A stretch of DNA of 64,000 nucleotides from Prunella strophiata (Eukaryota > Chordata > Aves > Passeriformes > Prunellidae), in NCBI GenBank assembly GCA_036583965.1, contig JAZBQD010000015.1:89949809-90013808 (forward strand). Reading direction: 5' to 3'. Each line of letters starts with the position of its first letter. Position 1 is the stretch's first letter. This document shows positions 27,261 through 39,481 of this stretch, one piece after another. The notes below the pieces were generated by a model. That model did no database searches. It was not told where the DNA came from and was given only the letters and a program-made list of their open reading frames with translations. The translations under genes were made by a program, and so were the position numbers.

Positions 27261-28720
27261 ATAGGCAAATAAGGTCTTATGAAAGAAAACCTAACTTTGG
27301 TTTCATCTATGGACAAATTACTTCACCAAAGCTTGTACCCTTCAGCTAGTCTGTAAATCAGGCTTGGCGTGACAAGTGAGTGGCATTTTGCCAAGTCACT
27401 TTCAGAGCAGACCAGCAATGCTCAGTCATACCCACATAATCAGAAAACAAACAAAAAAGGATAAAGAAGGGCAGAACTGTGTTACAATTTACAGAGCATG
27501 ATGAATATGTTCAATTTAGATTAATTATAAAATATGTTCTATTAATCTACTTACAATTTAAGATCTGGCGAATGGCACAGAACAAAAAAATTTGAACTGC
27601 AAAATTAGCACTACTTTAATTGCAAGACTACTGACTTTCTTCTTTCTTTCAAAGGAAGCACACAGAACTTCTTCAGTGGAAGCCATGGCTTCAGAAATGC
27701 TGATCTGAATCAGACTTAGCATTTTCAGAAATCTCCTGTACCTCCCACAATGTCCAAGGTTTATTACTTTATATACTTTATATATTTTATTTTCTTGTTC
27801 TTGGTGCAAAAAATCTGCAGGATAGTTGGAACTTGGTTTGCAAAAAGAAAAATTATAGTGGTCCAAACAGAAGGTCAATCAACGTTTTGGAAGTGCTTTA
27901 TGAACTGGAAATCTTTCTCCAAAGTATTCCACTACAGCCCAATGAAACATTACATGCTGGTGGAATTTTGTCCTTTTAAAGTTGGCAATGCTTTCTTCAC
28001 CAAAGAGCAAGTTTTGTTCAGGTTTAATTTGCTTTCAGTGCTCCTCCCAAAATCAATAGAATCACTCCAGTGGAGTTTGACAGGTTTCTGAGATAGTGTA
28101 AATTAGGTGACCCACAGCAACCAAGGCACAAACACCAACTTACACAGTGAAAACATGGAGGGACAGCAATTATCAGCAAAAAAGCAAAATCTGGCAAAGG
28201 CTGTCTGTGTTAGGTTTGCATGGAGCTCCCAGGCAGGCTGTTAAATCAGGCATAAGTTTTTGTTTGAAGGAAGGCAGAGCTAAGATGCAGAAGGCTTTTC
28301 TGGGTTAGGTCTGCCTTTTTGCTACAAGCATCAGTCACAAAGAGTGCAAGTGGTTTAAGACACAGTGAAGATTTTGGCAGAAATTTGGACTGCTCTGTAT
28401 GTGGGATGTTGTGATTCCTCCAGCTGCAATTCCCTAGGATGCATTTCACCTAGCCAACACCTGACAGGAAATATTTAGGAGGTTATAAGTCTTCTTTAGA
28501 AGAAAATTACAGCAGGAAGAGGTCCAATATAACAACTAAAATGTGAAAAAAAGCTTTTCTCACAGTTTGTGTTTTAGGTGCCTGGCTGAAATCCTGGCTC
28601 CATAAAAAGTCTTTTGCTGTGCACTTCCAGGATGCCAGGCTTGTCAACGTCTAGCTAGCTTTCAAATATATATTTGACCTACTATGTTGCCTAGCATCAT
28701 AGTCAAAGAAAGTAGATTCA

Positions 28721-28758
28721 ATCTCAGTGTGAAGAAGAAACACAGTGCACACTGAGAT
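28721..28758. repeat. Inverted repeat, 11-bp stem and 16-base loop
   Basis: ATCTCAGTGTG (28721-28731) pairs exactly with CACACTGAGAT (28748-28758). The loop is purine-rich. No further pairing was seen outside the stem, and nothing in the flanks suggests a transposon or RNA gene. Confidence 0.85.
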
Positions 28759-30410
28759 GGTTTGTACAGCCCAGTGTACCTCAAGAGGCAACCATTTTAT
28801 ACACAAAGAAGGTGTCCCCATCCTTGTCATTTATTGGATTTATTTGACAGAGGCAGGGAGGGAGATCTTTGAGAGCATTTTTTGACACAGTTGATGTGTT
28901 GATGCTGATCTTATTTTTCCTCTAAAGAGTTTTATTGACTCAATAGATTACCAAGATTTTAGTTTCAGGGATCACATTGCTACAGCATGACAACCAATTT
29001 GTCTGCTGTAACACAGACACAGTTGTACCACAACTGTTCCACAGTATCTAATCGACCCTTTTCATACACATATAGGTTGCTTGGAGGCTTTAATTTAAAG
29101 AACAGAACAAAATGTCCAGCCTTATGAAAAAGGGTAGTTGTGGATGTCATACAGATGTTTTTTTGCAAAAACTCTAACTCGAAAAGGAAATCAGAGAGGT
29201 GGGAAGGAATGGGTACAGCCTATTCACTACTACCACTTCATGTCAGTTTAACAAACCCATTGCTGTCAAATTGCAGCAGTATCAACAGACAAGATAGTCA
29301 GTGTCATCTTCTCATCATCTAAGCCCAAGAAACAGAAACAAAAGTTTTAAAAGCTGGCATTTTTTTCCTGAGGCATGTCCAATGACTAATCTCAGCCTTT
29401 TTACCTGTGTTCCTGGTCAAACTATCAATATGAATGAGCACTGGAGTGAGTGTCCATCCTGGCAGGGTATATGAACTCATAGAACCACGACTGAGATTAG
29501 AACATAGCTTCCAGAAAAAAACAGGCAGTAATCTGTGCCTTTTTTCTTGCACTTCCTGTTAGCCCACACCCTTCCAAAATACAGAAAATTAAAAGATCAT
29601 CAGAAGAAAGTAGCATAAAATGAAAGAAAAAATCCCCATGGTTCTGATAATCATTTGGAATATTCTATATAGCCACCAAACTCAAGCAGGGATCTTTGAT
29701 CTATTGTGCTGTATTATGTGACATCAAGAAAATGAGATGGGAAGGTAAATATATAAAATAGGATTTAGCAAGATGCTGGGTGAAGAGGGACAAAACCCCT
29801 TTTTATGGTTGTCAGGAAAAAAGGAGGCTGACATTCTTATGGAGTTAGAAGGAGGTCAATAAATCATCATCCTTATCTTGCAAACAGTGCCTGTGACTTC
29901 AAAAATTAGCTCATTTATTCTGCACAATTAAATTTATTGAAGTGTGACAGAAAAAGTTTAGCAGTCGCTGATGCAGAAAGGCAGCAACAACGGAGGCAGG
30001 CAACTGACTGAATGACACAATTAGTTGATTTTCATTTTATTTATCAATATAATTATTGAATTGTATTCATCTTATTTCACAGATTTTTACCATTATTAGA
30101 GCCCAGGCCTCAAGGGAAAGAATTACTTCAAATTTTCAGTCTAACTTAATGTGATTATCGAGCTGGTAATAAAAGAAAAGTTCTATAAAATGCTACACAA
30201 TCTTGTATTCAATGTCACCCCACCATCCAGCTCTGAAATCCAGAAACCTTTCACGTAAAAGCAGTAAATTGAATGTGAATTGTGAACATTCTACATTCCC
30301 TAGGTGGCAACCAAACCTGTGTTTGCAGGATGCCACCTTGATGTGACCTTAAAGGAGCCAAGATTCTACCTGAATTTTAAACTCAGGTATAGGTTTCTTA
30401 AAAAGTACTC

Positions 30411-30515
30411 CAAACAAAACAAAACAAAACAAAACAAACCAACCAACCAAACAAACAAACAAAAAAAAAAAACCCAACTAAATAAAAACCAACCAACCAA
30501 CCAGCCAACCAACCA
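30411..30515 (+). repeat. Compound (CAAAA)n/(CCAA)n/(CAAA)n microsatellite
   Basis: Pentameric CAAAA units pass into CCAA and CAAA tetramers, then A12, then another CCAA array ending in CCAG variants. The succession of related units is typical of slippage with point mutation. Confidence 0.95.
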
Positions 30516-30706
30516 GAAAAAAATCCTCTAAAAAACCTCATTGCATCATCTTTGACCCCACCTCTATGACAGGATTCAGTAAACTTATCTGTAAATGCTG
30601 TGAAAACAGGGCAGGAATATTAGAGAAAGACTGCCATGCCAGAGGAACAGTGGATGAGTATGGTTCATATGCAAAATTACCACACTGGCCATTTTGATAC
30701 ACACTG

Positions 30707-30764
30707 AAAAAAAAAAAAAAATCCAAAACTTTTGACAAGTTGTTTTTTTTTTTTTTTTTTTTTT
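30707..30764. repeat. A15 and T22 runs in inverted arrangement
   Basis: Fifteen A (30707-30721) and twenty-two T (30743-30764) are separated by 21 bases, so the two runs can pair as a 15-bp AT-only stem. No retroposed body was recognised on either side. Confidence 0.9.
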
Positions 30765-32272
30765 AACAAAATGCAATAAAAACTATTCACAAATTAGAGA
30801 GCAAATTAACTTAGCAAAAGTTAATTTTTCTTATTGTCCAGTCCAGTTTTCAGACTACTCTAAGTTGCTCTGGCTCACTTCTTGGCATGCCTTCTTGTCA
30901 ATCACAATGTCTGCTTTGGTTTTAAACTTGTAAGAGACAGAATGAGAGAGGCTGGACCTGAGTCACGCACGTATTCCACCCTTGCTTTCTACACACATAA
31001 GGAATCAGGCATATGTTCAGCAGTAAGCTATATAATAATTCATGTCCTTTCTCACAGGTTCAGGAAATTAGACCACATGCTATTACAAGAGTCTAACTTT
31101 TCCAGTGTTTTGAAAGATTATTTCCATTGCAACTAGCTTATTCAGTTCTACCCTCCACTTACCATTCCATAAAAATTAATTTATTTGCTCTGAGAAAAAG
31201 ACATACAGGCCTTTCTTTTTCTAAATGTTGGTCAAAGTGTCATGAAGCATTGCCTAAAGCATTAAAAAATGGAAAGGGTCCAATACAATTCTATAGCCAT
31301 AATTAATAAGAATGAATATTATTACTTACGATCAATGAGTGATTTTGGGTGTGAAGAGACTTCCAGAATTCCCACTGACTTAAACAATATGTTCCAGTTA
31401 CTAGGATCTTGATGTCTGTGTAGGCTCAGACATCTAATATTTTAGGATGTTATTTTGGGAATTAAGTGTACTGACTTCTTCAGAAATGAGCAGGAAGAGA
31501 AGTTTATGTCTGTAAAACATATAAATTATTAGTGCTAATAAAGTGGATCTCACTGGGACTATTCGACTCAAATTTGATGTGCATTATCTAAAGAAAAAGG
31601 GATCAAAAGAAAGAAAACTGCATATTGCATATTTTCTCTTTGTGTGTTTCTTTGGGGCAAAGTCTAGAAGATTGCTTTTCCATTTATGAATAATTGTACA
31701 CCCCACTGGGACCTGGAGTTGATGGAAACCATTCCATAGCAGCACCATGCAGTGAACTGCCCACCTCCAGAGATGCAGGAGCAGCAGATGAGCCTTCTCT
31801 TCAGCCCTAGAAAAGATATAACAAATGGACAGGTGGGTACAAATAAGGATAAAAGTATAGAAGACAATTTTAATGGTTTAATTGACTTAAAATATTTCCA
31901 TTGCAGTCAAGACAAGCAGAATATTCATTGCTTCTGCTTGTACTTGCCTTAAATATAGGAGAAGAGAATACCTTCAAGGATTAACTTTCTACAATCTCTG
32001 CAGAATGCAGCAAGGCTCTCATCAGCTGGGAGGAGCAGCATATGAGCACAGGAAATGGGCTTCTAGACCTGAGGGAGTACTCAGCAGTTCAATAACTACT
32101 ATGTCAGACTTCTGTGGTACTTTCCATTCCAATAAGCTCAAATCATCTTGCAATGAAAGAGATTTCTTCTGTTATGAGATCCCAATTCAGCAGGTAAACC
32201 TCCCCTCAAAAGAAAGGCTTTAGAACAAAAACCAAGTGGATTTTACTAGAATGCAAATGAGAATTCCTAATT
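30765..32272. other. Non-coding sequence left of the large CR1 copy
   Basis: AT-rich unique sequence with no open frame above 84 residues and no recognisable element. It ends at the 3' terminus of the minus-strand CR1. Confidence 0.8.
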
Positions 32273-33303
32273 TCTCGCAGAATTATCAGGGCTGGAAGAG
32301 ACCTTGAATGTCATTTAGTCCAACTGCCAACCCAGCACTGCCACAGTTACCCCTAAACCCAATCCCCACCTGCCACAAGTCTCTCCAACAATTCCAGAGA
32401 TGTGACTCCACCACGTCCCTGGGCAACTTTATTCAAAATCATCTTTCAATGATTTTTTTTTTATTTCTAATATCTAGTTGGAATCTCCCCTGGTGCAACT
32501 TAAGGCTGTCGCCTCTTGTCCTTTCACTTGCTACATGGCAGAAGAGATGATCCCCACCTCACTACAACTGCTTTTCAGGCGGTGGTAGAGAGCAGTGAGG
32601 TCCCCCCAAGCCTCCTTTTCTGCAGGCTCTCTCCCCCAGCCCTCAAAGGACAGGTTTTCAGGACCATTCACCAACTTCATTGCCTTCCTCTGTACATGCT
32701 CCAGACCCTCATGTCCTTTTTGAAGTGAGGTGCCCAGAACTGAACACAGATTTTGAGACATCACCAGTGCTGAGTACAGGGGGAAAATCCCTGCCCAGGC
32801 CCTGCTGGCCACACTATTGCTGATACAGGCCAGGATGCCATTGGCTTTCTTGGCCACCCAGGCACACCCTGGTTTGTGTTCAGTGGCTGTCAACCAGCAC
32901 CCCCAGGTCCCCTTCTGCTCTCTCAGAGTCACAGCTCTCAAGCCACTCTGCCCAAAGCCTGAAGAGCTCTCTCGGGTTCTTGTGAGTCAGGTGCATGACC
33001 TGGCACTTTGCCTTGTTGAAGGCCACACAACTGGTCCCAGCCCATTGATCCATCCATGGAGATCTCTCTGTACAGCCTTCCTGCCTCCAGCAAACCAACA
33101 GTCCCACCTAACTTGATGTTGTTTGCAAACTAACCGGGATGCACTCAGCCCCCTTGTCCAAATAATCAATAAAGATGTTAAACAGGACCAGCCCAGAAGC
33201 TGAGTCCTGTGGAACATCACCTGGTGCCAAATGGATTTAGTTCCACTCAGCACCCCTCTCTGGGCCAGACCATCCAGCCAGTTTTCCACAAATTTGACTG
33301 ACT
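32273..33303 (-). mobile_element. CR1 non-LTR retrotransposon, 5'-truncated and decayed, with remains of the ORF2 reverse transcriptase
   Basis: This is a CR1 LINE read on the minus strand: its 3' end lies at about 32273 and it is cut off at its 5' side at about 33303, as most CR1 copies are. CR1 ORF2 normally encodes an endonuclease and reverse transcriptase that copy the element's RNA into DNA; only the C-terminal part of the RT region and the 3' UTR remain. Recognisable stretches in 5'-to-3' order are NWLDGLAQRGVLSG (about 33285-33240), the catalytic-motif region at 33129-33103, GGRKAVQRDLHG (about 33095-33060), FNKAKCQVMHL (about 33025-32993), and ANGILACISNSVASR then PLYSALV in the open frame 32941-32531, which ends at CSEVG before a premature stop. 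These lie in different frames, with at least three frame changes, so the copy is dead. The motif that is FADD in active CR1 reads FANN here. The 3' UTR (32530-32273) follows the CR1 pattern of proline-rich-looking CCACCNC text and ends in a degenerate version of the CR1 terminal octamer repeat. No target-site duplication is expected for CR1 and none was seen. Confidence 0.96.
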
Positions 33304-35674
33304 AGGTCAAACATAATCACCATAAAATGGATGACATAAATCCATTTTTCCCTGCCCACTGCATCCTTGCAAGGATGCCTTCCATCCTGATTTCATTCAG
33401 CTCAGTCAATCTTTGGACCAGAGCAGGCCATGCATAACCAGTCCTGGTCCTCATGGAGCTGCTTCTTCCCATCCAAAGACACTTAATTATGAATCCACTT
33501 CTTGCTTTTATCCATTACGTCCCAGTCTGCCCACTGGAAGCCTCTTTTAGTAAGCAGTTGCTCCTTCCTGTCTGCTGTACCTTACCTCTTCTATGAAATC
33601 ACCTTTACCTTGACACTTCATGGATAAAAAGGATAGAAGGAGCAATCTTCCTCTCACAAGGGCTGCAATTGGGTCAACTACGTCTTATTACAAAGAAATC
33701 TAAACTCTAAACTGATGATAAGGAAAACAGACACTATCAGTTGAACCTTGGCATTATCCTAATTTTTCAGAAACAGGAGCCAAGAAAAGGAAACATCTAA
33801 GATAATAAAGATTAGTGTGAAGCCACTGAATTCCTAGGTGCCTTGCCTAATTTTCCAACTTGGCTGGCTTATATGGCATGCCATAAAAATTTAGGTGAGT
33901 CCATTTAAAGTCTTCCATGTCCTGAAAATGCTCAGAGAACTTACCCACTCACCACTCACAAGAATGTTGTTCCTGTGCATATATATAGAGCATTGGGCTT
34001 AATTAATCTGATGTAACATTGCATCTTAAAAATGTCAAAAGCCTGAAGGATGCTTTTCTCCACCCACAGCAATCAACAATGCTTTGTTTTTCTTTCTATT
34101 TCTCAAAATAAAAACTTCACCAGGCCAGTTTTGTTCAGGGATTAATTTGATTTTTGACTGATTTTACAACCTTCCCAGATTAACCCTGTGGACTGCTGTA
34201 TAACCATCAGGCCTTTGAGCTGACTTTTCATTCCAAATCAATGTTTTCTAAATAATTATTTACCCATGAACAGGTCATAGAGGCCCTATGGCAATGTTTT
34301 CCTCTGCCTTCCATATGCAGAATCATTACTCAAAAGGGCAATGTGCCTCAGGTTTCCAGACTGCTCACCAATTCATCTTTTCTTTAAGCCACATTATGCA
34401 TAAGCATTAATGTGCAGCACCAAATCTGGAGAAAGCCTGTCCAATTCTTCAGAGGAAACAAATTAATTGAATGCCATCAGTGAGAACAAAGTGCAGAGGC
34501 ACCCTGGGTGTGTGAAGTTCCTGAACCCTTCCTAAGCTTTTCAACTAGCAGGGGCTCAGGCAACAGTAAACAGCAGTTCTGAAAAGCACATGGGGCAGTG
34601 CCATGAGATTTCATTTTTCTGTATACAAGTTTTCTTATCCAAAAAGTGAAGATTTACCAGCCAGCCTGAAACATTCAGCATTCTGGTGTAAAGGAGGCTG
34701 CCAACAGGAATTGTTCCAGACCTGAAACTGAGCAAGCAGGAGGAAAGGGAGATCACAGAGGTGAGTCCATGGCATGAAGAAGTGTAGTCAAAGTGTTAGA
34801 GTTGCACAGTGTTTTAGGGTGAAGGAACCCACTCTTCCACATGGTTTCTGCTGGACTGAGTAACACCTCCACTCAGACCTGCCCTGAATTCAAACACAAA
34901 ACAAAATTCCCTTACAAGAAAGTTCAAGTGCTACAAAAGATGGCTCAGTTCTGTCAACTCCATCTTCCCCACCAGTGTTCTGCCCACCAACTTCTTTTCA
35001 GTGTCTCTCAAATTATAAATAGATCAGCATGTCAGATCTGACCTTCACCTAGACTGATTTTAGTTGGCATAGGGGCAGGTTGCTGCTCCTTCAAAGCTGG
35101 TAACCTGGACATGGCACGTGCAAGGGACAATAATTGGAGCTGATGCATGTTAGAGTGAACAGGTAGCAGAGCCAAGAGCTGAGCTCATGACTCTTCTCCT
35201 TGGCTCTGATGAGGCTGCGCAGAGGAGGATGTGCTCAGGGCTTGCGCTACCACTTACACAAAGTTTCACAATGGATAAGAGAGATGATTATGGCTAAAAG
35301 TCAGATCCTGAAGGAAAAGGGGAATAAACTGTGGAAAATGGAACACTAAAATTCTCTGGGGGAAGTGGTGTTTTGTTCTGTGCCTAACTGCAAACAACAT
35401 AAATCAACAGAGATCAAAGAAAATGGTCCTTCTCCCTAGGTCTCAAAACCTTTGAACAGTAGGAGACCCACCAGTCTAAGGCTAAACAAAAAAATGGAGT
35501 GATTAGAGTGAGGGAGTAGATCAGTACACAAACTTTGGAAGAGGAAATGCTGTATTTACCAGCCATTACTTGCCTTTATACCATGTAAGATGTCAGAACA
35601 TCAGGGCTTCCCCTTTGCATCTCAGCCACCAGAAGTGGGTGGCCAGCAGGGCACTCTGTTGCTGAGCAAAGAGA
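33304..35674. other. Non-coding sequence between two CR1 copies
   Basis: Unique sequence. The CR1 similarity stops at about 33303; the following 300 bases show no continuation of the element. No coding signal was seen. Confidence 0.8.
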
Positions 35675-35954
35675 TCACCAACAAGACAAGAGTCAAGCTC
35701 TCCACAGCAGTGTGTGGTGGGAAGGCAAGGCATAAGTGGAAAGCAGTTCAGACTGGTTATAAGGATATTTATTCTTCTCCTGGGGACAACCAGAGTTGCC
35801 CAGAGACTGTGCAGCCTCCTTGGAGGTTTTCAAGGCCCACTTAGATAAATCTTTGAGCAGCCTGGTCTCATCTTATGGCAGATCCTGTCTAGAGCAGGAT
35901 GTTGAACTAAAGACTTCCTGAGATGTTTTCTGCCCTAATTATCCTGTGATCATA
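35675..35954 (+). mobile_element. CR1 retrotransposon 3' end fragment
   Basis: This is a short CR1 fragment in plus orientation. It shows the diagnostic order of the CR1 3' region: an ACAAGACAAGAG-type start (near 35690), TTCAGACTGG and ATAAGGA (about 35746-35766), GTTGCCCAGAGA (35793-35804), TGGAGGTTTTCAAGGCCCAC (35821-35840), GAGCAGCCTGGTCTCA (about 35854-35869), AGAGCAGGATGTTGAACTA (about 35891-35909), and a tail resembling TTATCCTGTGATCATA at its end. It holds only the last coding residues and 3' UTR, so it encodes nothing. Its orientation is opposite to the larger CR1 copy 2.4 kb upstream and its sequence type differs, so it is a separate insertion and not part of the same copy. The left edge is uncertain by about 50 bases. 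The identification rests on remembered family motifs; a RepeatMasker run with avian libraries would name the subfamily. Confidence 0.85.
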
Positions 35955-37353
35955 CTTTTCTGATAGTGTTTGTGTATTAATTCATCCTATATTGGAAAAG
36001 AAAGCAGCTCTATAATTGGTAGCAAGGACTGTGTCTCAGTATTAGAATATTTGGGTTCTTCTGCCTTTTGTAATGGCCAATTAAGTACCACTACAATTAG
36101 ATTACAATTGAGATTATACTTAGATGTCTAACACCTCTATTTAAATCCAGCTTTGACTTCAGTGTGTCAACAAGCCAGTACTTTCCAGCACAGAAAGTTT
36201 GCATGCTGTACGTACTACATATAGTGTGGTGTTTTGATATAGTGACCCATAATAGGAAAAAATACACACTCACAGGAAATTAATCTTCATCTCCTGGAGC
36301 TGTTCAAACATCCAAGGTTCCATCAGACTCTTCCAGCTTAGCGCCATCTTCCTTTGCATTTCTAGGGGATGAGAACATAAGGAAATGTCATTCCTTTTAC
36401 AGCTAAATCGTGCTATTAATCCAGCTACTTCTGAGATATTGGTACTGTTTGTTCTCTTAGCAGCAACTTTGAGATACTCAAATAGTCACATATTGCTCAG
36501 AGAAAATATAGAAGAAAAACAGGCTGAAATTTTGGTGGAGACCCTAATTATGAACACATAAGGATAAGAGCATTTTTCTTCATTAAGTCCAGAATGTCCA
36601 GCCTGTACAGCACAGCAAGAATTTCTAACCCTTCTCAAGTAATGTCACTGATGCCAGATATTTAGTGCAATGATTTCAGCAGTGAATGTCAAATATCTCT
36701 CAAATATTTGCATGCTTCTTAGCTCCTAAACTGACAAGCTTTAATTTAAGCAGATATAAGTGAAATCTGCCACAGCACATGTTGGCTAAGATATTTAAAT
36801 TATACAGGCCACAATGAGAAAGACACCGAGCAAATGCAATCCTCATTAGAAACAGTGTGGCAGGGGCTCTTCTCATTACAGTTATTTAAACAATAAATTA
36901 ATTAAAAACTCCTCAAAAAGCCCAAGCACAAAACTATTCAAGATGTGTGGGAAAAATGCCACAGTCTTGCAATCTGCTCTTTCTGGAAAAAATGGCAGGC
37001 CTCTCTTTTCATCTTTATTTCTCTTTTCCCTACAGATCTCATGTGGAGTATATAACACATAACCAAGCAAATGGGGCAACATAAAGTGTGGGGACATTAA
37101 TTCCTTCATCACACCTTTGTGCAAGCTCAATAGACCCCAGCAGCATAGGTAGTGGCAAAGTAAACTGGGGGGCTCCTCAAGTTGCCAAAAGAATTACCTG
37201 CTCTTTTTGACATGAGTCCTTAATATGTCATACCTCCCTCAGTCCTTTCTCGTCTTTAGCCCATCCCTTAAGGACACAGGAAGTTTCATAGGACAGACAC
37301 TACACCCTTTTAATTTTACTTTTCTCAGGAAAGCACTACATGCTGGTCTGTAT

Positions 37354-37386
37354 GTGTCTGTCTGTCTGTCTATCTATCTATCTCTC
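37354..37386 (+). repeat. (TGTC)n/(TATC)n tetranucleotide microsatellite
   Basis: Four TGTC-phase units switch to three TATC units and then fade into a C-rich end. This unit type is often variable in length between individuals. Confidence 0.9.
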
Positions 37387-39465
37387 CCCCACCCAAACCT
37401 TTTGAGCCTGTTGCCACATTTCAAGCCAGCTACCAGAGGACTAGAAGGTAAAAGATGAAATCCCACAAATCGTGTGAAAGTAAGAAGGGAGAAAACAATT
37501 GTAGTTCCTTAAACAAAAGAGACCTCTAAGAACTCTTTCACCATGTTTTTAGTCACCAGAGAATCCCCACAGGAAAGCCCTTTGAGGAGTTTCCCAGCTG
37601 CAAGCAAACCTTGGAATAGAGCTCATACCTTCTTAGACACAGGTTAATCCAGTCACAAGATCGAAAGCCATAGAAAAACAGGCTTCTCATGGGCCACTCA
37701 TTAATTCTAGCAATCAGACCCTAATTTTAGGCCTGCTTTTGGATAGAACAAATTGTTATCTCCACCTGTCTGTTCAAGTCCGTGGAGGAGAAAGGACTGG
37801 ATCTAAGCCTGCAGTTATGTGTCCACAGTGCCACTTGGATAGGTGGAGAGGTCTGATAGCAAGGGATCTTCTGTTCCTCCTCTTACCACTCAGTTCTCCT
37901 CCAGAGCAGTTACTCAGGCACCTTTAATTCATCAGCTGACCATGTCTAGAAATAGAAATGTTTTGGCTACATTGAGCCAAACATCTTGGAGCCATCCTCC
38001 CCAAGAAGGCATTTGGGACTTATGAACTAGGTCCTCTAGAGCTGACATTCATTCAGCGCATGGCTGGTAGAGAGGAGAAATTCCTATTGAATGTGTCTTA
38101 TTAGACAGCCAGCAGCAGCTCAGTTCCCAGGGTTGAGCAAGAATGCACAGTGGGAGCTCTCCTTTTGGGATCTGGTCACTTTCTGCCTCAGGTGCCTCCA
38201 TCCCAGGTAGCCTTCAGAATTATTCTCTTAGTCTGAAGCCAAGGGAACTGGGAATAACAGATGATGATGATGACTAACCACAGACATCCTGTTAATGCCC
38301 TGCTGAGATGATCAGCCAATAAATTTCCATGCAAAGATAAGTGCCTAAGAAAATGGAACATGCTAACCTCTTTCCACTGATGGAAGAGGCAACCTAAAAC
38401 ATTAAACTTCTCTCTCTTACACAGGTATTTTTATAATCTGTCCTTCAGACTCCAAAATATACAATTCAATCCTTTAAACCTGTGACAATTTTATTTTTAA
38501 TAAATAATCCAGACGAACTTGTTAGATTCAGTTGGGTTACATTTCAGACTCTATAAATTATGCTGACATATTTACATTATAAATTTAGTGCAGAATTTCA
38601 AGTCTTACTTTTTAGATGCCAAATGCTTTTAGTAGAAAGCTTTTTAGATAATAGGACCTTTCTTGTGTTATGCATTCATAAATTTCCTTCAGTGATAGGG
38701 GTGAGTTGAAAGATCAGTTCAACACTGCTGATTAGTTTCTTAATTAAGTTATTGTGCTCAAAGAGGGATAAATAAACACTGGTCACAATTTAAAGGGAAG
38801 CAAAAGTGGGTCACAGAACTTGAAAAGGCTGCCCAATGAAATAAAAACAACAAAATGTTGCATTTTTCGCTCTGGAGAAGTGCTTCTGCAAGTGGCTAGT
38901 GCGATTTTTCTCCCTCTCAAGAAGTGGACTGGAAATGCTGCACTGAGCTATCACGAAAAAGGGGTCAGTCAGGGGTGCTTTGTAAGGTGGGGAACAAGAT
39001 TTACAGCAACATAATCAGTTGGCCAGTTTGTCATTACAGACTACACGTGTCCTAAATTAGGAGAGCATGAAGCGGGTGGATACATTATGCTGTTTCACGG
39101 GAAGCAATTTGAGCGAGTTGTTCTTGTTCCAGTTCTTTGAGACTCAACAACACATCTCCCAGGAATCTGTAAATCATCAGCAGGTGATATTGTTGGCTGT
39201 CATAGCACAGACAGGCAGAGCCAGTTACAGCTTTTACCAGGCTTTTTTTCTGTTTTTGTTCTTAAAATTCTCCTTTCCAGGAAGCTGCAAAACAAACCCC
39301 AAAACAATCAGTAAAGCAGGACAGCACAAAACAAAATTCCAGAGATAAGAGACATGCTGATAATATAGTCTTTGACATCTGTTTGGGGGCATTGCTGAGT
39401 TAAATAGCAGTCCTTTACCAGGTTATATATGTATATGTATTATACCAGGTTAAAATATGTATGCC

Positions 39466-39481
39466 TGCTCTCTCTCTCTCT
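39466..39481 (+). repeat. (CT)n microsatellite
   Basis: Seven CT dinucleotides. Confidence 0.85.

Larger units (their letters stand above)
14052..30410. other. Non-coding unique sequence, second part
   Basis: No gene or RNA gene could be supported here. The longest open frame (15825-16187, minus, 120 residues) shows no domain. A purine-rich stretch lies at 23595-23920. AT-rich segments at 17090-17480, 20150-20510 and 29890-30180 have the look of conserved non-coding DNA. The rest is ordinary unique sequence. Confidence 0.8.

Noticed and set aside
28208..28480. TGTGTTAGGTTTGCATGG, which resembles the start of some songbird endogenous-retrovirus LTRs
   Set aside because: The resemblance stops after about 18 bases; no matching LTR end, polyadenylation region or flanking duplication was seen. 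A repeat-library search would settle it.
32817..33116. 99-residue plus-strand frame
   Set aside because: It lies antisense to the CR1 reverse-transcriptase remains and is a shadow of them.
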